Shown here: positions 1 to 12,335 of the stretch, piece after piece | Layout of the letters: each line of letters opens with the position of its first letter | Position numbering within the stretch: position 1 is the stretch's first letter | Origin: Cryptomeria japonica | Lineage: Eukaryota; Streptophyta; Pinopsida; Cupressales; Cupressaceae | Assembly: GCF_030272615.1 (NCBI RefSeq) | Contig: NC_081408.1 | Span: 400,735,889 to 400,799,888 of the forward strand | Length of the DNA stretch: 64,000 nt | Direction of reading: 5' to 3' | Notes under the pieces: model-generated | The model's input: only the letters and a program-made list of their open reading frames with translations | The model's database searches: none | What the model was told of the DNA's origin: nothing | Translations under genes and position numbers: made by a program

Positions 1-1282
1 ATGCCATATTTTCCTCTAGTTCCCTTTCTCTAATGCATCCTCACTTAATTGATTCCGAATCATTGCCTTCCCTTGATATCTTTTTTATTGATGATTCCTT
101 AGTTGAATTTTTAGGAGTCTATGATAATCTTCCTCATTATCACCATGATCATGGATTTATTTATTGTTTAAATACTGAGGCATACTTTGGGAAAGACACT
201 ATATTAGAAGGTGATAATGAAGAGATGATTCATGAATTTCCTCAACCAATGGACGTTCCTCAACAAAGTAATATTCTTGTGAGTGATACCATTGATACTA
301 AAATGGATGCTTACAATGAGGAGAAAGATCGAGAAGCGTTTAAATGATGATGCGAAAGATTAACATTCTTCATTATTATATGAATTCCTTAAAATATTTT
401 CTTGGATTTATTTAGATATGCTTGGCATTGACCCTAATATTGTAGCATAACATTGTGTTGATTCTCGATGCTAAACCCGTGAAGCAGAAGATTAGGAAAA
501 TGAATCCCAAGATAGCTTTTCTTGTTAAAGATAAAATAGATAAACTTATAGAGGCTAGTTTCATCTTCTCTATTGATTACTCTCCTTGGATTTCAGATAT
601 TGTTGGTGTTTCTAAACTTGATAATAAGATAATAATGTGCACCGACTTTCGAGATCTCAATAAGGCTTCTTTGAAAGATGATTTTCCACTTTCGAACATC
701 AATATGATAGTTGATTCTACTGTAAGTCATGCTTTGTTATCTTTCATGGATGGTTTTTTTGGATATAATCAAATCTTTTATTTATCCTCAAGATCAATAT
801 AAATTGCTTTTACAATTCCTTGTGGTAGTTTTTGTTGAGTTGTGATGCCTTTTGGGTTGAAAAAAGTTGGTGCCACCTATCAACATGCTATGACCCTTAT
901 ATTTCATGATTATATGCATAAAATCTTGGAAGATTATGTTGATGATATCCTAGATAAGTCTATCTCTCGTCAAGACCATGTTAGGATCATTAGCCAAATT
1001 TTTGAAAGAATTTGTCAATACAACATGCGCTTGAATCCTCAAGAATGTATTTTTGGTGTGGATAGTGGACAACTATTAGGGTTCATTGTTTCACATCGTG
1101 GTATTGAAGTGAATACAAAGAAAATAGATGCCATTGTCAACATGCCACCTCCTTGAAAAGTTTCTCAATTGCTAAGTTTACAAGGAAAAAATCATGCTAT
1201 GCGTAGCTTTGTTTTACAACTTGCGGATCAAACTTTCTGTTTTACTCAATTGCTTAAGAAAGACTAATTTTTGGTGGAATTT
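1..1282 (+). pseudogene. Ty3/Gypsy (Tat-type) pol remnant: protease-RT linker and reverse transcriptase
   Basis: This is the decayed 5' half of a Gypsy polyprotein. Positions 33-347 hold an acidic stretch like the linker between protease and RT. From about 455 the Gypsy RT entry motif PVKQKIRKMNPK is readable, followed by TDFRDLNKASLKDDFPL (about 640-700), MDGFFGYNQI, MPFGLKKVGATYQHAM (845-892) and the active-site box YVDDI (about 934-948). The RT connection follows (LGFIVSHRGIEVN, about 1078-1116). Stops and frame changes near 345, 800 and 1155 separate the pieces, so no enzyme can be made. Homology breaks at about 1282, inside the segment that normally precedes the RNase H domain, and resumes at 5776. 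That marks a 4.5-kb insertion. The element is confidently Gypsy; Tat lineage is inferred from the second RNase H downstream. Confidence 0.88.
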
Positions 1283-3525
1283 TTGTCATGAAGGATTGCA
1301 TCCTGATGCTAAGCATGAAACTCAACAATCCTGTGAAATATGGAAACACCTTCAAGCTCATGGGTTGCTCAAAATGAAGGTAAATCTCTAGAGCGAGCTA
1401 GTTCTCCTAATGGATACCTCCTAAAAACTCACTTTTTGATAGGAAAAGGATAGAAGGATTGTTTGAATTGAAGACTATCCTAGGAGGAGGTGATACACCA
1501 AAATATAGCTAAGATCTGCAACTTGACTAACTCACAATTTGACTCAACATGAAGCAAAGACACAATTCAACTTTAGTAATCTTCATACATCAGATATTCA
1601 TAAGGGCTTTGAGCTTTCAGGTTTGTTGAAGAAGAACTGAATGTTCTTACAACTTCAAATTGCTACAAGGTATAAACACAACTTACAACTTGCATACATC
1701 AATTACATTCCATCGAAAGGTTCTTAAATGCGACATGGAAGGAGTTTGCATAATAGCTCACAAAAATCACATCAATCACCCATACAACGCACAAAAGAAT
1801 AGAGTAGAATAGGTCCAAGCTGCTATTTTATTAAAATAAAGGAGCTATTTGTTGTTACAAAACTCAAATTATGAGTTACAATGCTGAAAGCTTGTTATGT
1901 GTGCAAGAAAAAAGAAAAGAACTGGATGAAAAAGAATGAAGAAAGAAGACATAGAAAAAGTCTTGAAATGACCTTTGAGGTGTAATTGATTGTGCCTTCT
2001 CAAACTTGACCTCAACTAATTGCTTCTATCTTGATTCTATCCTCAAATTGCATGGATGTAGTGTTTGGGGTCGAATTTGAAGAAAAGTCATGCAGAAGGA
2101 AACCCAAAATTGATGATAACTGAAGGTTGACTGCTTCAAAACTTGCCTCAAGTGGTGACTAGCCCATGTGGGGTCTTAACTGGCCCCGAACTACTTGAAA
2201 CTGCTTGAAAACTCCTTATTTTCAGGGTCACAACTACTCATGATCTTTAAACTCTACCTTTTCTTATAAGAATGATCCCTAAATTGATTGATGAACTAAA
2301 TTGTTTGTATTTATTATATCGATGCTTGGTTTAGAATCCATTTAAAGACTACTTCATCCTTCTAGGTGTAGATTATCCTTGTAGGGACTTCTCATATTCA
2401 TTGATGATTCCAAGAGATGTGCTCTTTGAATTTATTGATAATAGCTAGGTATAAGACCATTGGAAAAGACACAAAACCTTGGCATGGAATGCTTTTAATG
2501 CTTATGAAGCCATTGAAGTAATTACTTTTTAATTATTCTATTTCCCTGTATCTCTGTTCTATGTCTGCTTACTCTATTTTGCCTAGGATCTACAACAACC
2601 TCTTTCTTACTACCTTCAGTCTATCCCTAGGTATGCACCTCATCACTCTAATTTTTTTGAGCCTCTATTTTGTCCTTTATGACTGTCATTAAGGTTTGAA
2701 CTATGATAAAATATTACTTTACTAACACCTTTTGTGCTTGGTATCTCTGTCTTTTGTCTTAAGCCTGTAAACATTGATTATGCTTCTTTGAATATACCGC
2801 TTACGAATTTTAGGATTGTCTCTTATTTACTGTCTATTTTCTTTGATGGACTATATTTTCTCCTTAGTGATGTTTGATCTCTAATATTTATCTTGACAAT
2901 GATCTTTAAGCTTTGATTGACCATTTTTCACCTCATTGACTGTGTATGATATCTCATTGTCCTTTGAATGCTTGCTATTGTTTACCCCATTCTACTGCTC
3001 TAGTCTTCTTTTGGGATTCTGTCACTGTTGGGGCTGATTGTGGCTTTGCATTGATATTAAAATCTTTATCTTGTGATTATCATTGTTCTTTTGAAACCTT
3101 GACTCCTTTGATCAAGAGTCTTCATTCTTCTTTTTTGGGTTGTATTCCATTGCTATTCACTATTATCTTCCTTTAGGTCTACTCTCTGTGCATGCCTTAT
3201 CACTGCCATAGAGCTTGCCTTTTAGTGTTGTGGTGTTTCTGCTAATATTTTGCTTTGACAAGATCACTGTGACTGAGTTTTTGAAGTCTTGTTCATACAT
3301 CCTTTACTTGAGCCCTTTTGATGGATAGGATACCTTTAGGGATTGCTATCATTACTTTCTTTCATTGAAGATTGTCTCATAAATGCTACCCATGATCTAT
3401 TTTACTGTGGCTAAGATCTCAGTGATCTATGCTCATGGAGATACTCACTGTCTTTCTCCATTCTTGTGTAGAGGGTTGCAACCCTTCTTTCACTTTGAAT
3501 CTATGATAGTCCATTCTAATTTTGT

Positions 3526-3680
3526 TCTACTCTCAAACCCTGTCTTTCATTTACCTTGACTAACTTTTATAAAGTCTATGTATCCTACTCTCAAACTCCG
3601 TCTTTCTACTTTTTCTACTACTCTCAAACCCTGTCTTTCTACTTTTGCTACTACTCTCAAACCCTGTCTTTCATTTACCT
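3526..3680. repeat. Minisatellite, about 31-58 bp spacing
   Basis: The phrase CTACTCTCAAACCCTGTCTT recurs near 3527, 3585 (slightly changed), 3620 and 3652. The first and last units are each followed by the same segment of about 40 bp (CATTTACCTTGACTA...), at about 3549 and 3672. This suggests a local duplication inside the long insert after the array formed. Confidence 0.8.
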
Positions 3681-4273
3681 TGACTATCTTTTATAAAGAC
3701 TATGTATCTTCATTGCCACTATTTTCTAGTAATATTATTTGAAAGCTTTCAATGCTTATTCTAGCTCCTTACTTCCTTGACCCTTGGCATCAAGCTATGG
3801 GATGCTCTAAGTCTATAGTTCATGACTGTATTTTGCATTCCAATGTTTCTTGTGCCTTTGTGTTGGTGTGTTTATAGACCTGGGATTGGCTCTATTTTGG
3901 TTGATCACATTGAATGACTTTAGCTGCTCGTGGACTTAAAGCATCACTATCTTAACCATTCATTATAATTGTTGTCATACTTGTCTAAGATCCTATGATC
4001 TACAATGTGAGTGCATTTAGAAGCTTTGCTCAAAGATGTCACAACAACCCTTGTCTTTTGAGCTGTAACAAGTCATGAGGTTTGACACAATATTTCAATA
4101 ATGAGATGATTGTTATATATTTCTTTTTTTTAATGCTGTCTTTTTGCTCAATGTATCCCCTTATGGATGGAGTCCTTTTTGTTGTTGATTTTGGTTCTTG
4201 ATTGTGATAGGGATTTCTTTGTAATGTTCTTTTGAAGCACTTCATTGTCAAAACACATCAAAGTGCTGACATT

Positions 4274-4645
4274 ATTACAAGAGCGGTTGCCGTTGCACCA
4301 AAAGATCGGCCTATTAATGTCTGATACAACCACTAGACTTATAGAATCCATGGGAGACAGTTAAGCCATGTCACAAACCCAAGCGCTACATTGCATATCA
4401 CAAGGATATCAAGGGCGCACACCTTGCAACAATCCCCCCCAATGCAAGTGAGGGGTTTGAACTTGTGACCAAGCTTTGATACCACTTGTTACAAGTGTAG
4501 TTGCCGTTGCACCAAAAGATTGACCTATTAATACCCGATACAACCACTAGACTTATAGAATCCATAGGAGATAGTTAAGCTATGTCACAAACCCGAGCGC
4601 TACACTGCACAACACAAGGAGACCGAGGGCACACACCTTGCAACA
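4274..4645 (-). mobile_element. SINE-like element: one full unit plus a 5'-truncated unit
   Basis: Two tandem copies of a body of about 155 bp lie at 4274-4430 and 4489-4645. Both contain GTTGCCGTTGCACCAAAAGA and CAACCACTAGACTTATAGAA. Only the first has a further head (4431-4488). Read on the minus strand this head starts CAAGTGGTATCAAAGCTTGG and includes GTCACAAGTTCAAACCCC, which resembles the A and B boxes of a tRNA-derived RNA polymerase III promoter. The second unit lacks the head, as expected for a 5'-truncated retroposed copy. The SINE label rests on the promoter-like boxes and size; no clear A-rich tail or target duplication was seen. Confidence 0.6.
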
Positions 4646-5775
4646 AACATTAACATTGTCTTTCCTTCATTTTCATTTCAATACATATTGCTTCAATCTG
4701 TTGACGTTCCTTGATGACACGCAACCTTCATTCTTCCACTTCATGTGACTGCATTTGTGGACATGAGGACTGTCTTATTCATGCTACAGAAAAGAGAAAT
4801 GGATTGATCTCTATTATTTGAATTCTTTTTCACTTGATAGTGATTGAAGATCTTATTATTGATTGCTTTTTGTACACCCCTATGATCTATCCTTGGTATG
4901 TTTGACAGTGATAAAGGCAAGTTATCAACAACATTTTATCATGAATTGTCACATTTTACGATAAATTAACCCTGAAGAGTTTGGAAGAAAAACATACAGA
5001 TATAACAAAAACAAAATATTTTCATCATCAAAATTGTCATGACTTGAAAACTTGAACAAAACATTGACTCACTCATAACATCTTTTCAGTGACTTACATT
5101 TATTGCAAAAAAAGAAGAAGAGAAGCCCCTTAAGTGCATATGAGATCGAACCCCTTTCAAGACATTTTGAAAGGTGAAACCGGCTTGTCTCCTTGAAGGA
5201 TGGTGTGCATGCCCTTTGCTGTCATATGCACATGGGAAAGTTTGAGATGGTTTCTTGTTGATACTAAAACATAAACTGAAGATGCACCTCTCCCTCCTCA
5301 AATTACAACAACTAGAGTAATGAGAACTATAAGATTTATCAGTCAAATCTCATGCTCAAGGCTGGAAATGACCTTAGCTTCCATGGCCATCATGCAAACT
5401 TCTCTTTGGAGAAGAAAACAAAGTGAAAAATACCCTAATACTTAACTTAGATCGAAAAAGAGCTAAACATAACACTTTCATCTTGTCATGCAACGTGGAA
5501 ATAGTAGCTTGATAACTTTACTTCCTTCCAAATGTTTAAAAATTAGACCCTCTTATGCACTTCAACTCACGTGGGAAGCATGGAATTTTTTGCAATTTTA
5601 AAAGGTTTGACCATCAAAAAGGGTTTTAATGGTTGTAATTAACTGTATTAAATCAAAGATATTTAACTAGGATAATTTGACCTGTTATCATCTATAAATC
5701 CTCTAAAATTGACTAAAAAGACCAATGATCCTATGTGGAGGCTATTTTTGGCCTAAAAAGAGAAAAAAGGTAACA

Positions 5776-6740
5776 AGAATATGGATTGTCAAAAAGATTT
5801 TGAAGATTTGAAACTTTATTAGGCCAATCCTCCTATTTTACAACCTTCTATTCCTAGTCAACCTTTCCTTCTTTATACAGCTGGTTCTTCTCATGCTCTC
5901 ATAACTTTATTGACACAACATAATCATGATGGTAAAGAATGTTAGATTTATTATATAAGTCACACTTTACTTAATTATGAGGTTCGATATATTGCAATCC
6001 TAAAGCAATGTTTGGCTCTTGTTTTTGCAACTCAGAAGGTAAGGCATTATCTTTTGAACATTGAGACACATGTTATTATCAAATTTGACCCTTTAAAACA
6101 TCTCTTTTCTAAAACTGATCTTTCAGGGCACTTACCAAAATGGGTTATGTTTTTAACTGAATTTGACCTTAAGTATTTTTTCCCAAAAATCAAAGGACAA
6201 GCTTTAATTGACCATTTGGATGATGCTCCTTCTTATCTTACTTTACCTAATTAGGATTCATTTCCTGATGACTTTGTTCTCCTCCTAGATATTGATAATT
6301 CTTGGGAATTGTTCTTTGATTGATCTAAGTGTCGAATGTGTTTAGGCAATGGTATTATTTTGACACCACCTTCCGGAAAACCAATTATTATCTCCATTTC
6401 CTATGTACTAACAATATCTTTGAGTACAGAGTCGCTATTGCCGGTCTAAAAGTGGCTTTGTCCTTTAACATTCAAGTTTTGCATATCTATGGTGACTCAC
6501 AATTGATTATAAGACAAGTAATGGGAACATATCAAGCTAAACAAAATAAACTATCGTAATACCATAAATTAGTCTTATCATTGTTAAAGAAGTTTTCTTC
6601 TTATACCATAGATCCTATCCCTCGAAAGGACAATCGACATGCAGATTCTGTGGCAAGTGCAACTTCCCTTAAAGACCTTGAAGATCCTTCTATGTATTAT
6701 AAATTCATCAGTCACAACATCAACTAAGTTTCTATTACTG
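5776..6740 (+). pseudogene. Gypsy RNase H plus second (extra) RNase H, Tat-type
   Basis: This continues the pol interrupted at 1282. DCQKDFEDLKLY at 5782-5817 rejoins the RT connection. The normal Gypsy RNase H follows, ending in the conserved tail LPKWVMFLTEFDLKYFFPK and IKGQALIDHLDDAP (about 6131-6233). A second RNase H domain lies at about 6300-6700, with the acidic positions visible at LFFD, FEYRVA, YGDSQ and HADSVAS. That is the four-residue D-E-D-D set of RNase H, spread over several frames. RT, RNase H, extra RNase H, INT is the order usual for plant Tat/Ogre-type elements. Stops and frameshifts, for example near 5821, 5945, 6253 and 6559, make it non-functional. Confidence 0.82.
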
Positions 6741-6811
6741 ATAGTCCTAGTGAAGTGTCTTGTTGTTATGCTTTAGATCCTGATGAATAGTATTCTCATA
6801 TCTTCCAATAT

Positions 6812-7607
6812 TTGACAGATGATAACTTTCCACACTTTAAGAGTAAGAACACTATAGCTCATATGCATAATCTTACCGCAAGATACATCATTAATTCCAA
6901 TGTTCTTTATAGAAGGGGTTATAATGGACTTCTTCTTTGTCCTCTCAACAAGATTGAGATCCCCATTTCTCTTGATGAATCACATTTAGGAGCTTGTGGG
7001 GAGTATTTTAGTGGGAAATATTTGGTGCAATGGTTGCTCCGAATTGGATAATATTGGCAAACTATGGAAAAAGACTCTTTTTCTTTTGTCAAAAAGTGTC
7101 ATTAGTGCCAACAGAACAACAAATTGATTTATTCTCCCTCTCATGAACTTAGGTCCCAAGTTGCCTCTTGGCCCTTTTCATTATGGGGTTTGGATCTTAT
7201 TGGTAAAATTTCCCCTCCATCACAAGGACATATTTTCATTCTCACTACCACATATTATTTTATGAAGTGGGTAGAGGTTGTCCCTCTTCACTCTAAAGTC
7301 CATCATCGTTGATGTAATGTGCCAGTTCATTCTCGATAATATAATTTCTCTTTGGTATACACACTTTGATTTATGATAATGGTACCTCATTTAAGAACAA
7401 ATATGTGAAGAAGTTCCTAGAGAAATTTCATATCCAATATCGATTTTCTACTCTATATTACCCTTAATCAAATGATCAAGTTGAGGCTTGTAATAAGATT
7501 ATTGAACAAATTCTTCATAAGACTATAAATAAGCATGGTAAGGATTGGCATACTTAGTTGACCTATTCTCTTTGGGCCTATCAAACAAGTGTTTACATAG
7601 ATATAGG
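6812..7607 (+). pseudogene. Gypsy integrase remnant, 3' end lost
   Basis: The zinc-binding domain is at 6812-7115, with the paired His and Cys residues spread over HMHNLTARYI, DESHLGACG and KKCH.CQQNN. The catalytic core starts at about 7160 (PFSLWGLDLIGKISPPS) and continues as FILTTTYYFMKWVEVVPL (7230-7285), IYDNGTSFKNKYVKKFL (about 7369-7420), a decayed core glutamate region near 7450-7500, and WAYQTSVYIDIGT to about 7607. Homology then stops dead, so the integrase C-terminus and 3' LTR are missing. Several stops and frame changes are present. It is the third segment of the plus-strand Tat-type element. Confidence 0.8.
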
Positions 7608-9356
7608 TACCATAGATGGAGGAAATGGAGTGTCTGAATCAAAGATTCAAACTTGTTTCCAACATCTAACAATGAAATTTTCCTGCCAAAGCACACATGC
7701 AAATCAAAATCTAAACTAGAAACACACATGCATGTCACACAATCTACTCCATTACACTCCTTAAACCAAGATCTTATGTAGATAATATGACTCTTAGAAG
7801 CACACACAAGAAGCTATGGTTTATTGGAGATTCAAGATGATGAATGCAAAGAAAGCTAAATAAAGTGAAATGCAAGATAAGATGAATGCAAAAGTAAACC
7901 AATTTCTAGATTGCTAGATAGCTTATGAGAGAGAGGCTGAGCTTAAATAGAAGTTCTCCGGGTGGATCCATATTGTAAGATGAATGTGGGACAAAAGATG
8001 ATTTTGAAATTTTTAAGTGTTTATCCCACATGCGTGTGGTGAATGCAAGTGTACATAGGAGAAAGCATAAATGAATGATGCAAATGCTTGTGTGCATATT
8101 TGTAAAAATGGATAAATAATAATAATATTATTAATTGATAAATGGAATATGAGATATTAATAATATTAGTAATGGATGAATGATAATAATTTATAATGGT
8201 GTTAATGAATTAATGATAATATTATTGGGTAAATGAATAATGATATATGATAATATTAGTAAATAAATAATGGATAAATGATAATAATAATATTAATGAT
8301 AATAGACGGAATAATGTGTGAGAATGAAATCGATCCACTTGGGATAAAAAAATAATTAATACGAAATTTTTTATGTGTCTACATTTTGCCCCTCTTTGAG
8401 ACAATACAACATGTCGCGTTGTTTCAAAGAAAAAGATTGACTGGTATAGCCCCAAAGATATCCTGGTAAGGGTGATGATTGATCAATTATGCCCCCTCGA
8501 AAGATTGATAGAATAGATTGATGGAGATTGATCTCTTAGTAGATTATGAAAAAGAGATTGGATGATTGATATTGTGCAAGTGATTAAATTTAGATGCACA
8601 TTTGGTGGAAATGCACAGTTGATTAGGCATAACTGAACAATTGATGGAAATGAATAGGATAGCTATGTGGATAAGCTGATTAAGATGATTGAGCTGATTA
8701 AGTTGATAGGAATTGATGCTAGTGCAAGATAATTTGAGATATAGATTGAGTGATTAGGGGGGAAATGAGATTCCAAGGAGCAAGTTGGTTGACTTGATAA
8801 AGCGATTAAAGTTTCAGAGACATGCATCAGTTGGATAAAGCATTTGATTGATCTCACTGCAATGAAAAGAATGAAGAAGATGATGGAATAAATGATGAAA
8901 AAGAGAGAGAGAGAAGAAAGGTGATGAAAGGAGAAAAATGATGAGAAAGAAGATGAACGAGTGAGGAGAAAGAGGATATGAAAGTGATGGAAATTCTTAT
9001 GCCTTTTGAAGCATTGATATCATCATCGACTTTATTATAGTAAAATGATAAAACTCATCTAGATATGAATGAACCAAATGAATTGTCATACCAATTGAGT
9101 GAAAGAAAATACATCAGATAAGAAAGTATTGCCTCAATTTGTATTAGACCATTATGTCCTCAATGATCTTAGATGATCATGTCCTAGGATGAGTCATCAT
9201 ATTACTAAGGAATAAGTCATATGTACCAAATAGGTGAAGATGCCCCATCATCGCCTTTCTAGTCAAAGACATCTTGGAGATAAAATCTCTAGTCAGAGAC
9301 ATCTCAGAAAAGCTAAAAGACATCACCAAAAATGAAATCCAAAATAATCAAGAGAC
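7608..9356. other. Non-coding interval, AT-rich, element remnant of unknown type
   Basis: Homology to the Gypsy integrase ends at 7607 and copia 1 begins at 9357. I see no convincing coding sequence. The interval holds an ATT/ATG-rich tract (8100-8310), then TTTGCCCCTCTTTGAGACAA (about 8385) and long purine-rich stretches (8520-9000). A segment containing AGTCAAAGACATCT is repeated at about 9260 and 9290. It resembles LTR or leader DNA of a Gypsy element but no boundary pair was found. Because copia 1 duplicates GAGAC, this interval was continuous with 17149 onward before that insertion. Confidence 0.5.
8100..8310. repeat. AT-rich degenerate simple repeat
   Basis: Alternating runs of AATAATATTA, TGATAATA and GGATAAATGA recur many times with no fixed period. 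This is low-complexity DNA. Confidence 0.75.
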
Positions 9357-10600
9357 TGTTTGCAATTTGGAGTAATTGATTATGTGTTGCATTGATGGAA
9401 ACACTGGCTGTTTTGGTTGTTTACCGGTTTCCGGTTGGTTCTGGTAGAGTGGTTGGATTATGATATTGATTTGGTATGCTCCGATATGCTTTGGTTTGTG
9501 GAATTGATTTGGATCTGTCATTCATGCTTTTCAGATGCGTATCACGACTAGTTGGTTCAGGATTTGATGACTCATGTACTATCATTATTTCTAGTAAGCC
9601 TTTTGATCACTGTTAAGGGTTTTATCGACAGAGCTTTGTTGAAGATATTTTGATGCACATGATAAGGGGTGTTGGTGCAGCTTCTAGATGGCTTTCACGA
9701 TGCTGTTGGTTATCTTGTTTGTGTTCTTGTTGATCAGTGCTGTTGCATTTAGGACCAGACCTAATGCTATCTTATTCTACTAGGTTATTGACCGACTTAT
9801 GTAACGTGTTGATGGGTGATCCCGATGCATTACCAAATGGATTCATTGATTGGATTATGTTGTTTCAGTCTTAAGATGACTTGGTTGATCATTGGATTGT
9901 GGGTTTATGTTATGAATTTATTGTACTATCTTTTAGGTGGCCGACCTAATTGTTTAGGTCTCAGGTTGGTATATATATGATGTAAAATCTCTTTGTAGAT
10001 CATGGGATTATAGTTATGGGATGGTTATGTGATTACCTGTGTGAATAATGTTGTATAATATGCAGGATTTTGGGTCGATCATAGGTGATTGAATTGGGTT
10101 GGTAAGAGAGGTTTAAGACCTCTGGTACCGAGATTAACCGAAATTGTACTCAGGCATAGGAGATGCTATCTTTGTAGTTCACTCTTCTTTCTAGATTGTA
10201 GTCTGGATTTATATTGTAGTCAGTGAGGATTATTTTGTGATGAGTAGTGCGCTCTAGGCTATTGGCCTTCCTGCATGTGCATGCTCCTCATTTTGTAATC
10301 ACATACTTACTGCAGAAGTATTATTTGATTGTGGGTAGGCTTCCCACTGTGTTTTTTCCCTTTACCAGGTTTTCCACGTACAAATCTTGGTGTCATGTGT
10401 TCTGGACAGATGGTAACTATTCCTTTATTTATGTTTATGCTTAATTGCTATATCAGTTATTCTGGTATTTGGTTTATGCATTCCGGTATTGAGTTTATGT
10501 GTTTCGATAATAAGGATTTGAATGCTTAAAGTTCTGTAATCCATTGACAACTTACTCACCCCCCTCTCAGTTGTCCTCTGGTTATTTGAGTTGTCTAACA
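9357..10600 (+). repeat. Copia 1 5' LTR
   Basis: The 1244-bp LTR starts TGTTTGCAATTTGG and ends GTTGTCTAACA. It contains a TATA-like run at 9969-9980 and near its end the motif CTCACCCCCCTCTCAGTTGT, which all copia LTRs in this window share in some form. It matches 15893-17143 over its whole length with scattered substitutions and small gaps. Confidence 0.92.
9969..9980 (+). promoter_or_regulatory. TATA-like box of the copia 1 5' LTR
   Basis: GGTATATATATGATG lies in the middle of the LTR where the U3/R junction is expected. The matching site in the 3' LTR is at about 16509-16521 (a longer TA run), and the copia 2 LTR has TATAAATATATG at 34859-34870. The recurring position in three LTRs supports a core promoter; the start of transcription is not known. 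Confidence 0.6.
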
Positions 10601-10618
10601 ATTGGTATCAAAGCCTGG
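10601..10618 (+). other. Primer-binding site of copia 1
   Basis: ATTGGTATCAAAGCCTGG starts directly after the LTR. TGGTATCA is the usual complement of the 3' end of initiator methionine tRNA, used to prime minus-strand DNA synthesis in most plant Copia elements. Confidence 0.85.
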
Positions 10619-10656
10619 TCCTCTCTGTAGAAGCTTAACCTCTTGAGGAAGATGCT

Positions 10657-11560
10657 ATGGCATCTAATAGTTCAAGTTCATCAAATACGTCTGCAACTAT
10701 TTTCCAGAGAGAAATTCCTAGGCTTGATGGAACAAATTACAGGGTATGGAAGATTCAGATGGAGACTAATCTGAGATGTCTTGTAAGGGAAATTTGGGAG
10801 ATCATTGAGAAAGGAGTAACACCTTTTAATTCTACATCTGGCAATCCTCCTCCAACAGGCTTGGATAAGGAGCTTGAGAATGATTGTAGAGCTAGAGAAG
10901 CCCTTTTGTGTGCACTTTCTGATCAATAAATAATGTGACTAACTGACAAATCAACTGCAAAGGCTATATGGGATAAATTGGAGATTCTGAATGAAGGTGA
11001 ACCTACTGTTAAAATTTCTAAACTTGATGGTTACCGGGTGAGGTACGAGAACCTAAAGATGGAAGAAGATGAAAGGATTACTGCTTTTATGGAGAGAGTT
11101 AATGAGATTGTTATGAGAATTCAATGTTGTGGTGGATCTTTGAGTGAAGATGAAATAGTTTCTAAAGTACTAAGAGCTTTGCCACCAGCTTATAAGATGA
11201 AGGCTACTACAATTAATGAGCTAAGAACTATGGCAAACACCTATGTTAATAGGGATACCTTGGTTGGGAAGTTATCTGCTTTTGAACTTGAGGAATTTGG
11301 ACCTTCTGGAGCTATAAAATATGAACCTGCTTTTCATGCATCTACATCATCTACCAGAAAGAGTGTTTGGAAAGCTTTATATGCGAATGAACTAGAGGAT
11401 ATGAAGAAATAAGATGAAGAGATTGAGCAACTTGAAACCTTATTTGCTAGAAGAGTACCTAAAGGACTGACATGAAGTAAGTATGAAGGAAAATCACCTT
11501 TTAAATGCTTTGCATGTAATAAGATAGGTCATTTTGCATCTAGATGTCCTGAAAGGAATT
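10657..11560 (+). pseudogene. gag: Copia 1 gag (capsid and nucleocapsid)
   Basis: The frame opens with ATG at 10657, 57 bases after the LTR. The capsid-like region includes IPRLDGTNYRVWKIQME, AIWDKLE, YENLKMEEDERITAFMERV, IVSKVLRALPPAYKM and VNRDTLVGKLSAFELEEFG, typical of the UBN2-type gag of plant Copia elements. A CCHC zinc knuckle (CFACNKIGHFASRC, about 11505-11546) would bind RNA. In-frame stops occur at 10927, 10936, 11410 and 11473, but there is no frameshift, so decay has been mainly by point mutation. A parallel copy with the same motifs is in copia 2 (35497 onward). Confidence 0.9.
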
Positions 11561-12335
11561 CAAGATTTGAAGAAAGAGCTAGAAGATCTTTTAGGCCTAA
11601 CCATGATTATCAGCACAAGCATAAGTACAGGAGGAACAAAGACAAATCATGCTACTTTGCTGATGAGGAAGGTGTGACTGATTCTGATGATGAACCGACA
11701 CAAGATTCAGCTAGTGGATCCGATAATGAAAAAGAATGGGTATTTTTGGATATCAAGGAAGATGATCCAGTATCTAAAGATAAGGCCCTTGCTGTTAAAA
11801 TTGAAGACAAGGATGAATGTGTGATTGACAACGAATGTTCACATTATTTGACTGGAGATAAAAGGAAGTTCTTATCTTTGCAAGAATTCGATGGTGGTCT
11901 GGTTAGATTTGGAGATGACAAAACATACATGATTAAGGGAAGAGGAACAATATCATTGGATGGTAAACATAACACTGATAATGTTTATTATGTTAAAGGT
12001 TTAAGGCATAATATTTTGAGTGTAGGACAATTGGTGGATAAGGGAATTCAGTTACAGTTCAAGGATAGAAAATGCAAGATTATCAACAGATCTGGATTGA
12101 AGATTGCAACCGGTACACAGACTAAAGGTAACATCTTTCATTTGAACTCTAGTGAGAAGACATGTTTGATTGCACAAACTGATGAGAGTTGGGTGTGGCA
12201 TAAGAGGTTGTGTCATGTGAATTTTGATTGCATTGTGAAGATCAGTTTTACTAAGGCAGTTAGAGATATACCTAAGATTGTAAAGCCCTATAATTTGGTA
12301 TGTAAGGAATGTCAAATGGGAAAGCAAATCAGAAC
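11561..12335 (+). pseudogene. Copia 1 protease and N-terminal integrase stub
   Basis: The retropepsin region lies at about 11815-11990. Its active-site triad is D-N-E (CVIDNECSHYLTGD, 11818-11859) where the related element copia 2 keeps D-S-G, so the protease would be inactive. The integrase HHCC zinc domain follows (WVWHKRLCHVNF at about 12190, then CKECQMGKQIRT at about 12303). Integrase homology stops near 12335 and the next codons match a site about 750 bp further along in copia 2, so the whole catalytic core is missing. The two elements share the bases CTTA around the two break points, which fits a small-homology deletion. Confidence 0.87.

Larger units (their letters stand above)
1283..5775 (-). 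repeat. Long-LTR-like insert, copy 1, with a short gag stub
   Basis: This block interrupts the Gypsy pol. It is related throughout its ends to 22085-26627: 1300-1490 matches 22085-22275, 1850-2290 matches 22660-23070, and 5700-5775 matches 26560-26627. In copy 2 the 22085-22212 part encodes the start of a minus-strand gag, and the minus strand here also reads gag-like residues, so the insert looks like a minus-strand LTR of about 4.3 kb plus the first bases of the internal region. On the minus strand it begins TGTTACC at 5775, a normal LTR start. The flanks GGAAT (left) and AGAAT (right) could be a mutated target-site duplication. No long ORF was found. The LTR interpretation is an inference; a large non-autonomous element is the alternative. 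Confidence 0.6.

Noticed and set aside
2946-3176. 76-codon ORF in the long insert
   Set aside because: Hydrophobic and T-rich, without relatives in copy 2 at the same position, and with composition like the surrounding non-coding DNA.
4437-4490. Possible tRNA gene
   Set aside because: A- and B-box-like sequences exist on the minus strand but no cloverleaf with a 7-bp acceptor stem can be formed; a SINE head explains it better.
10601-10618. Possible tRNA-Met fragment
   Set aside because: The site is exactly at the LTR end and in the sense expected for a primer-binding site, as in copia 2 and copia 3.
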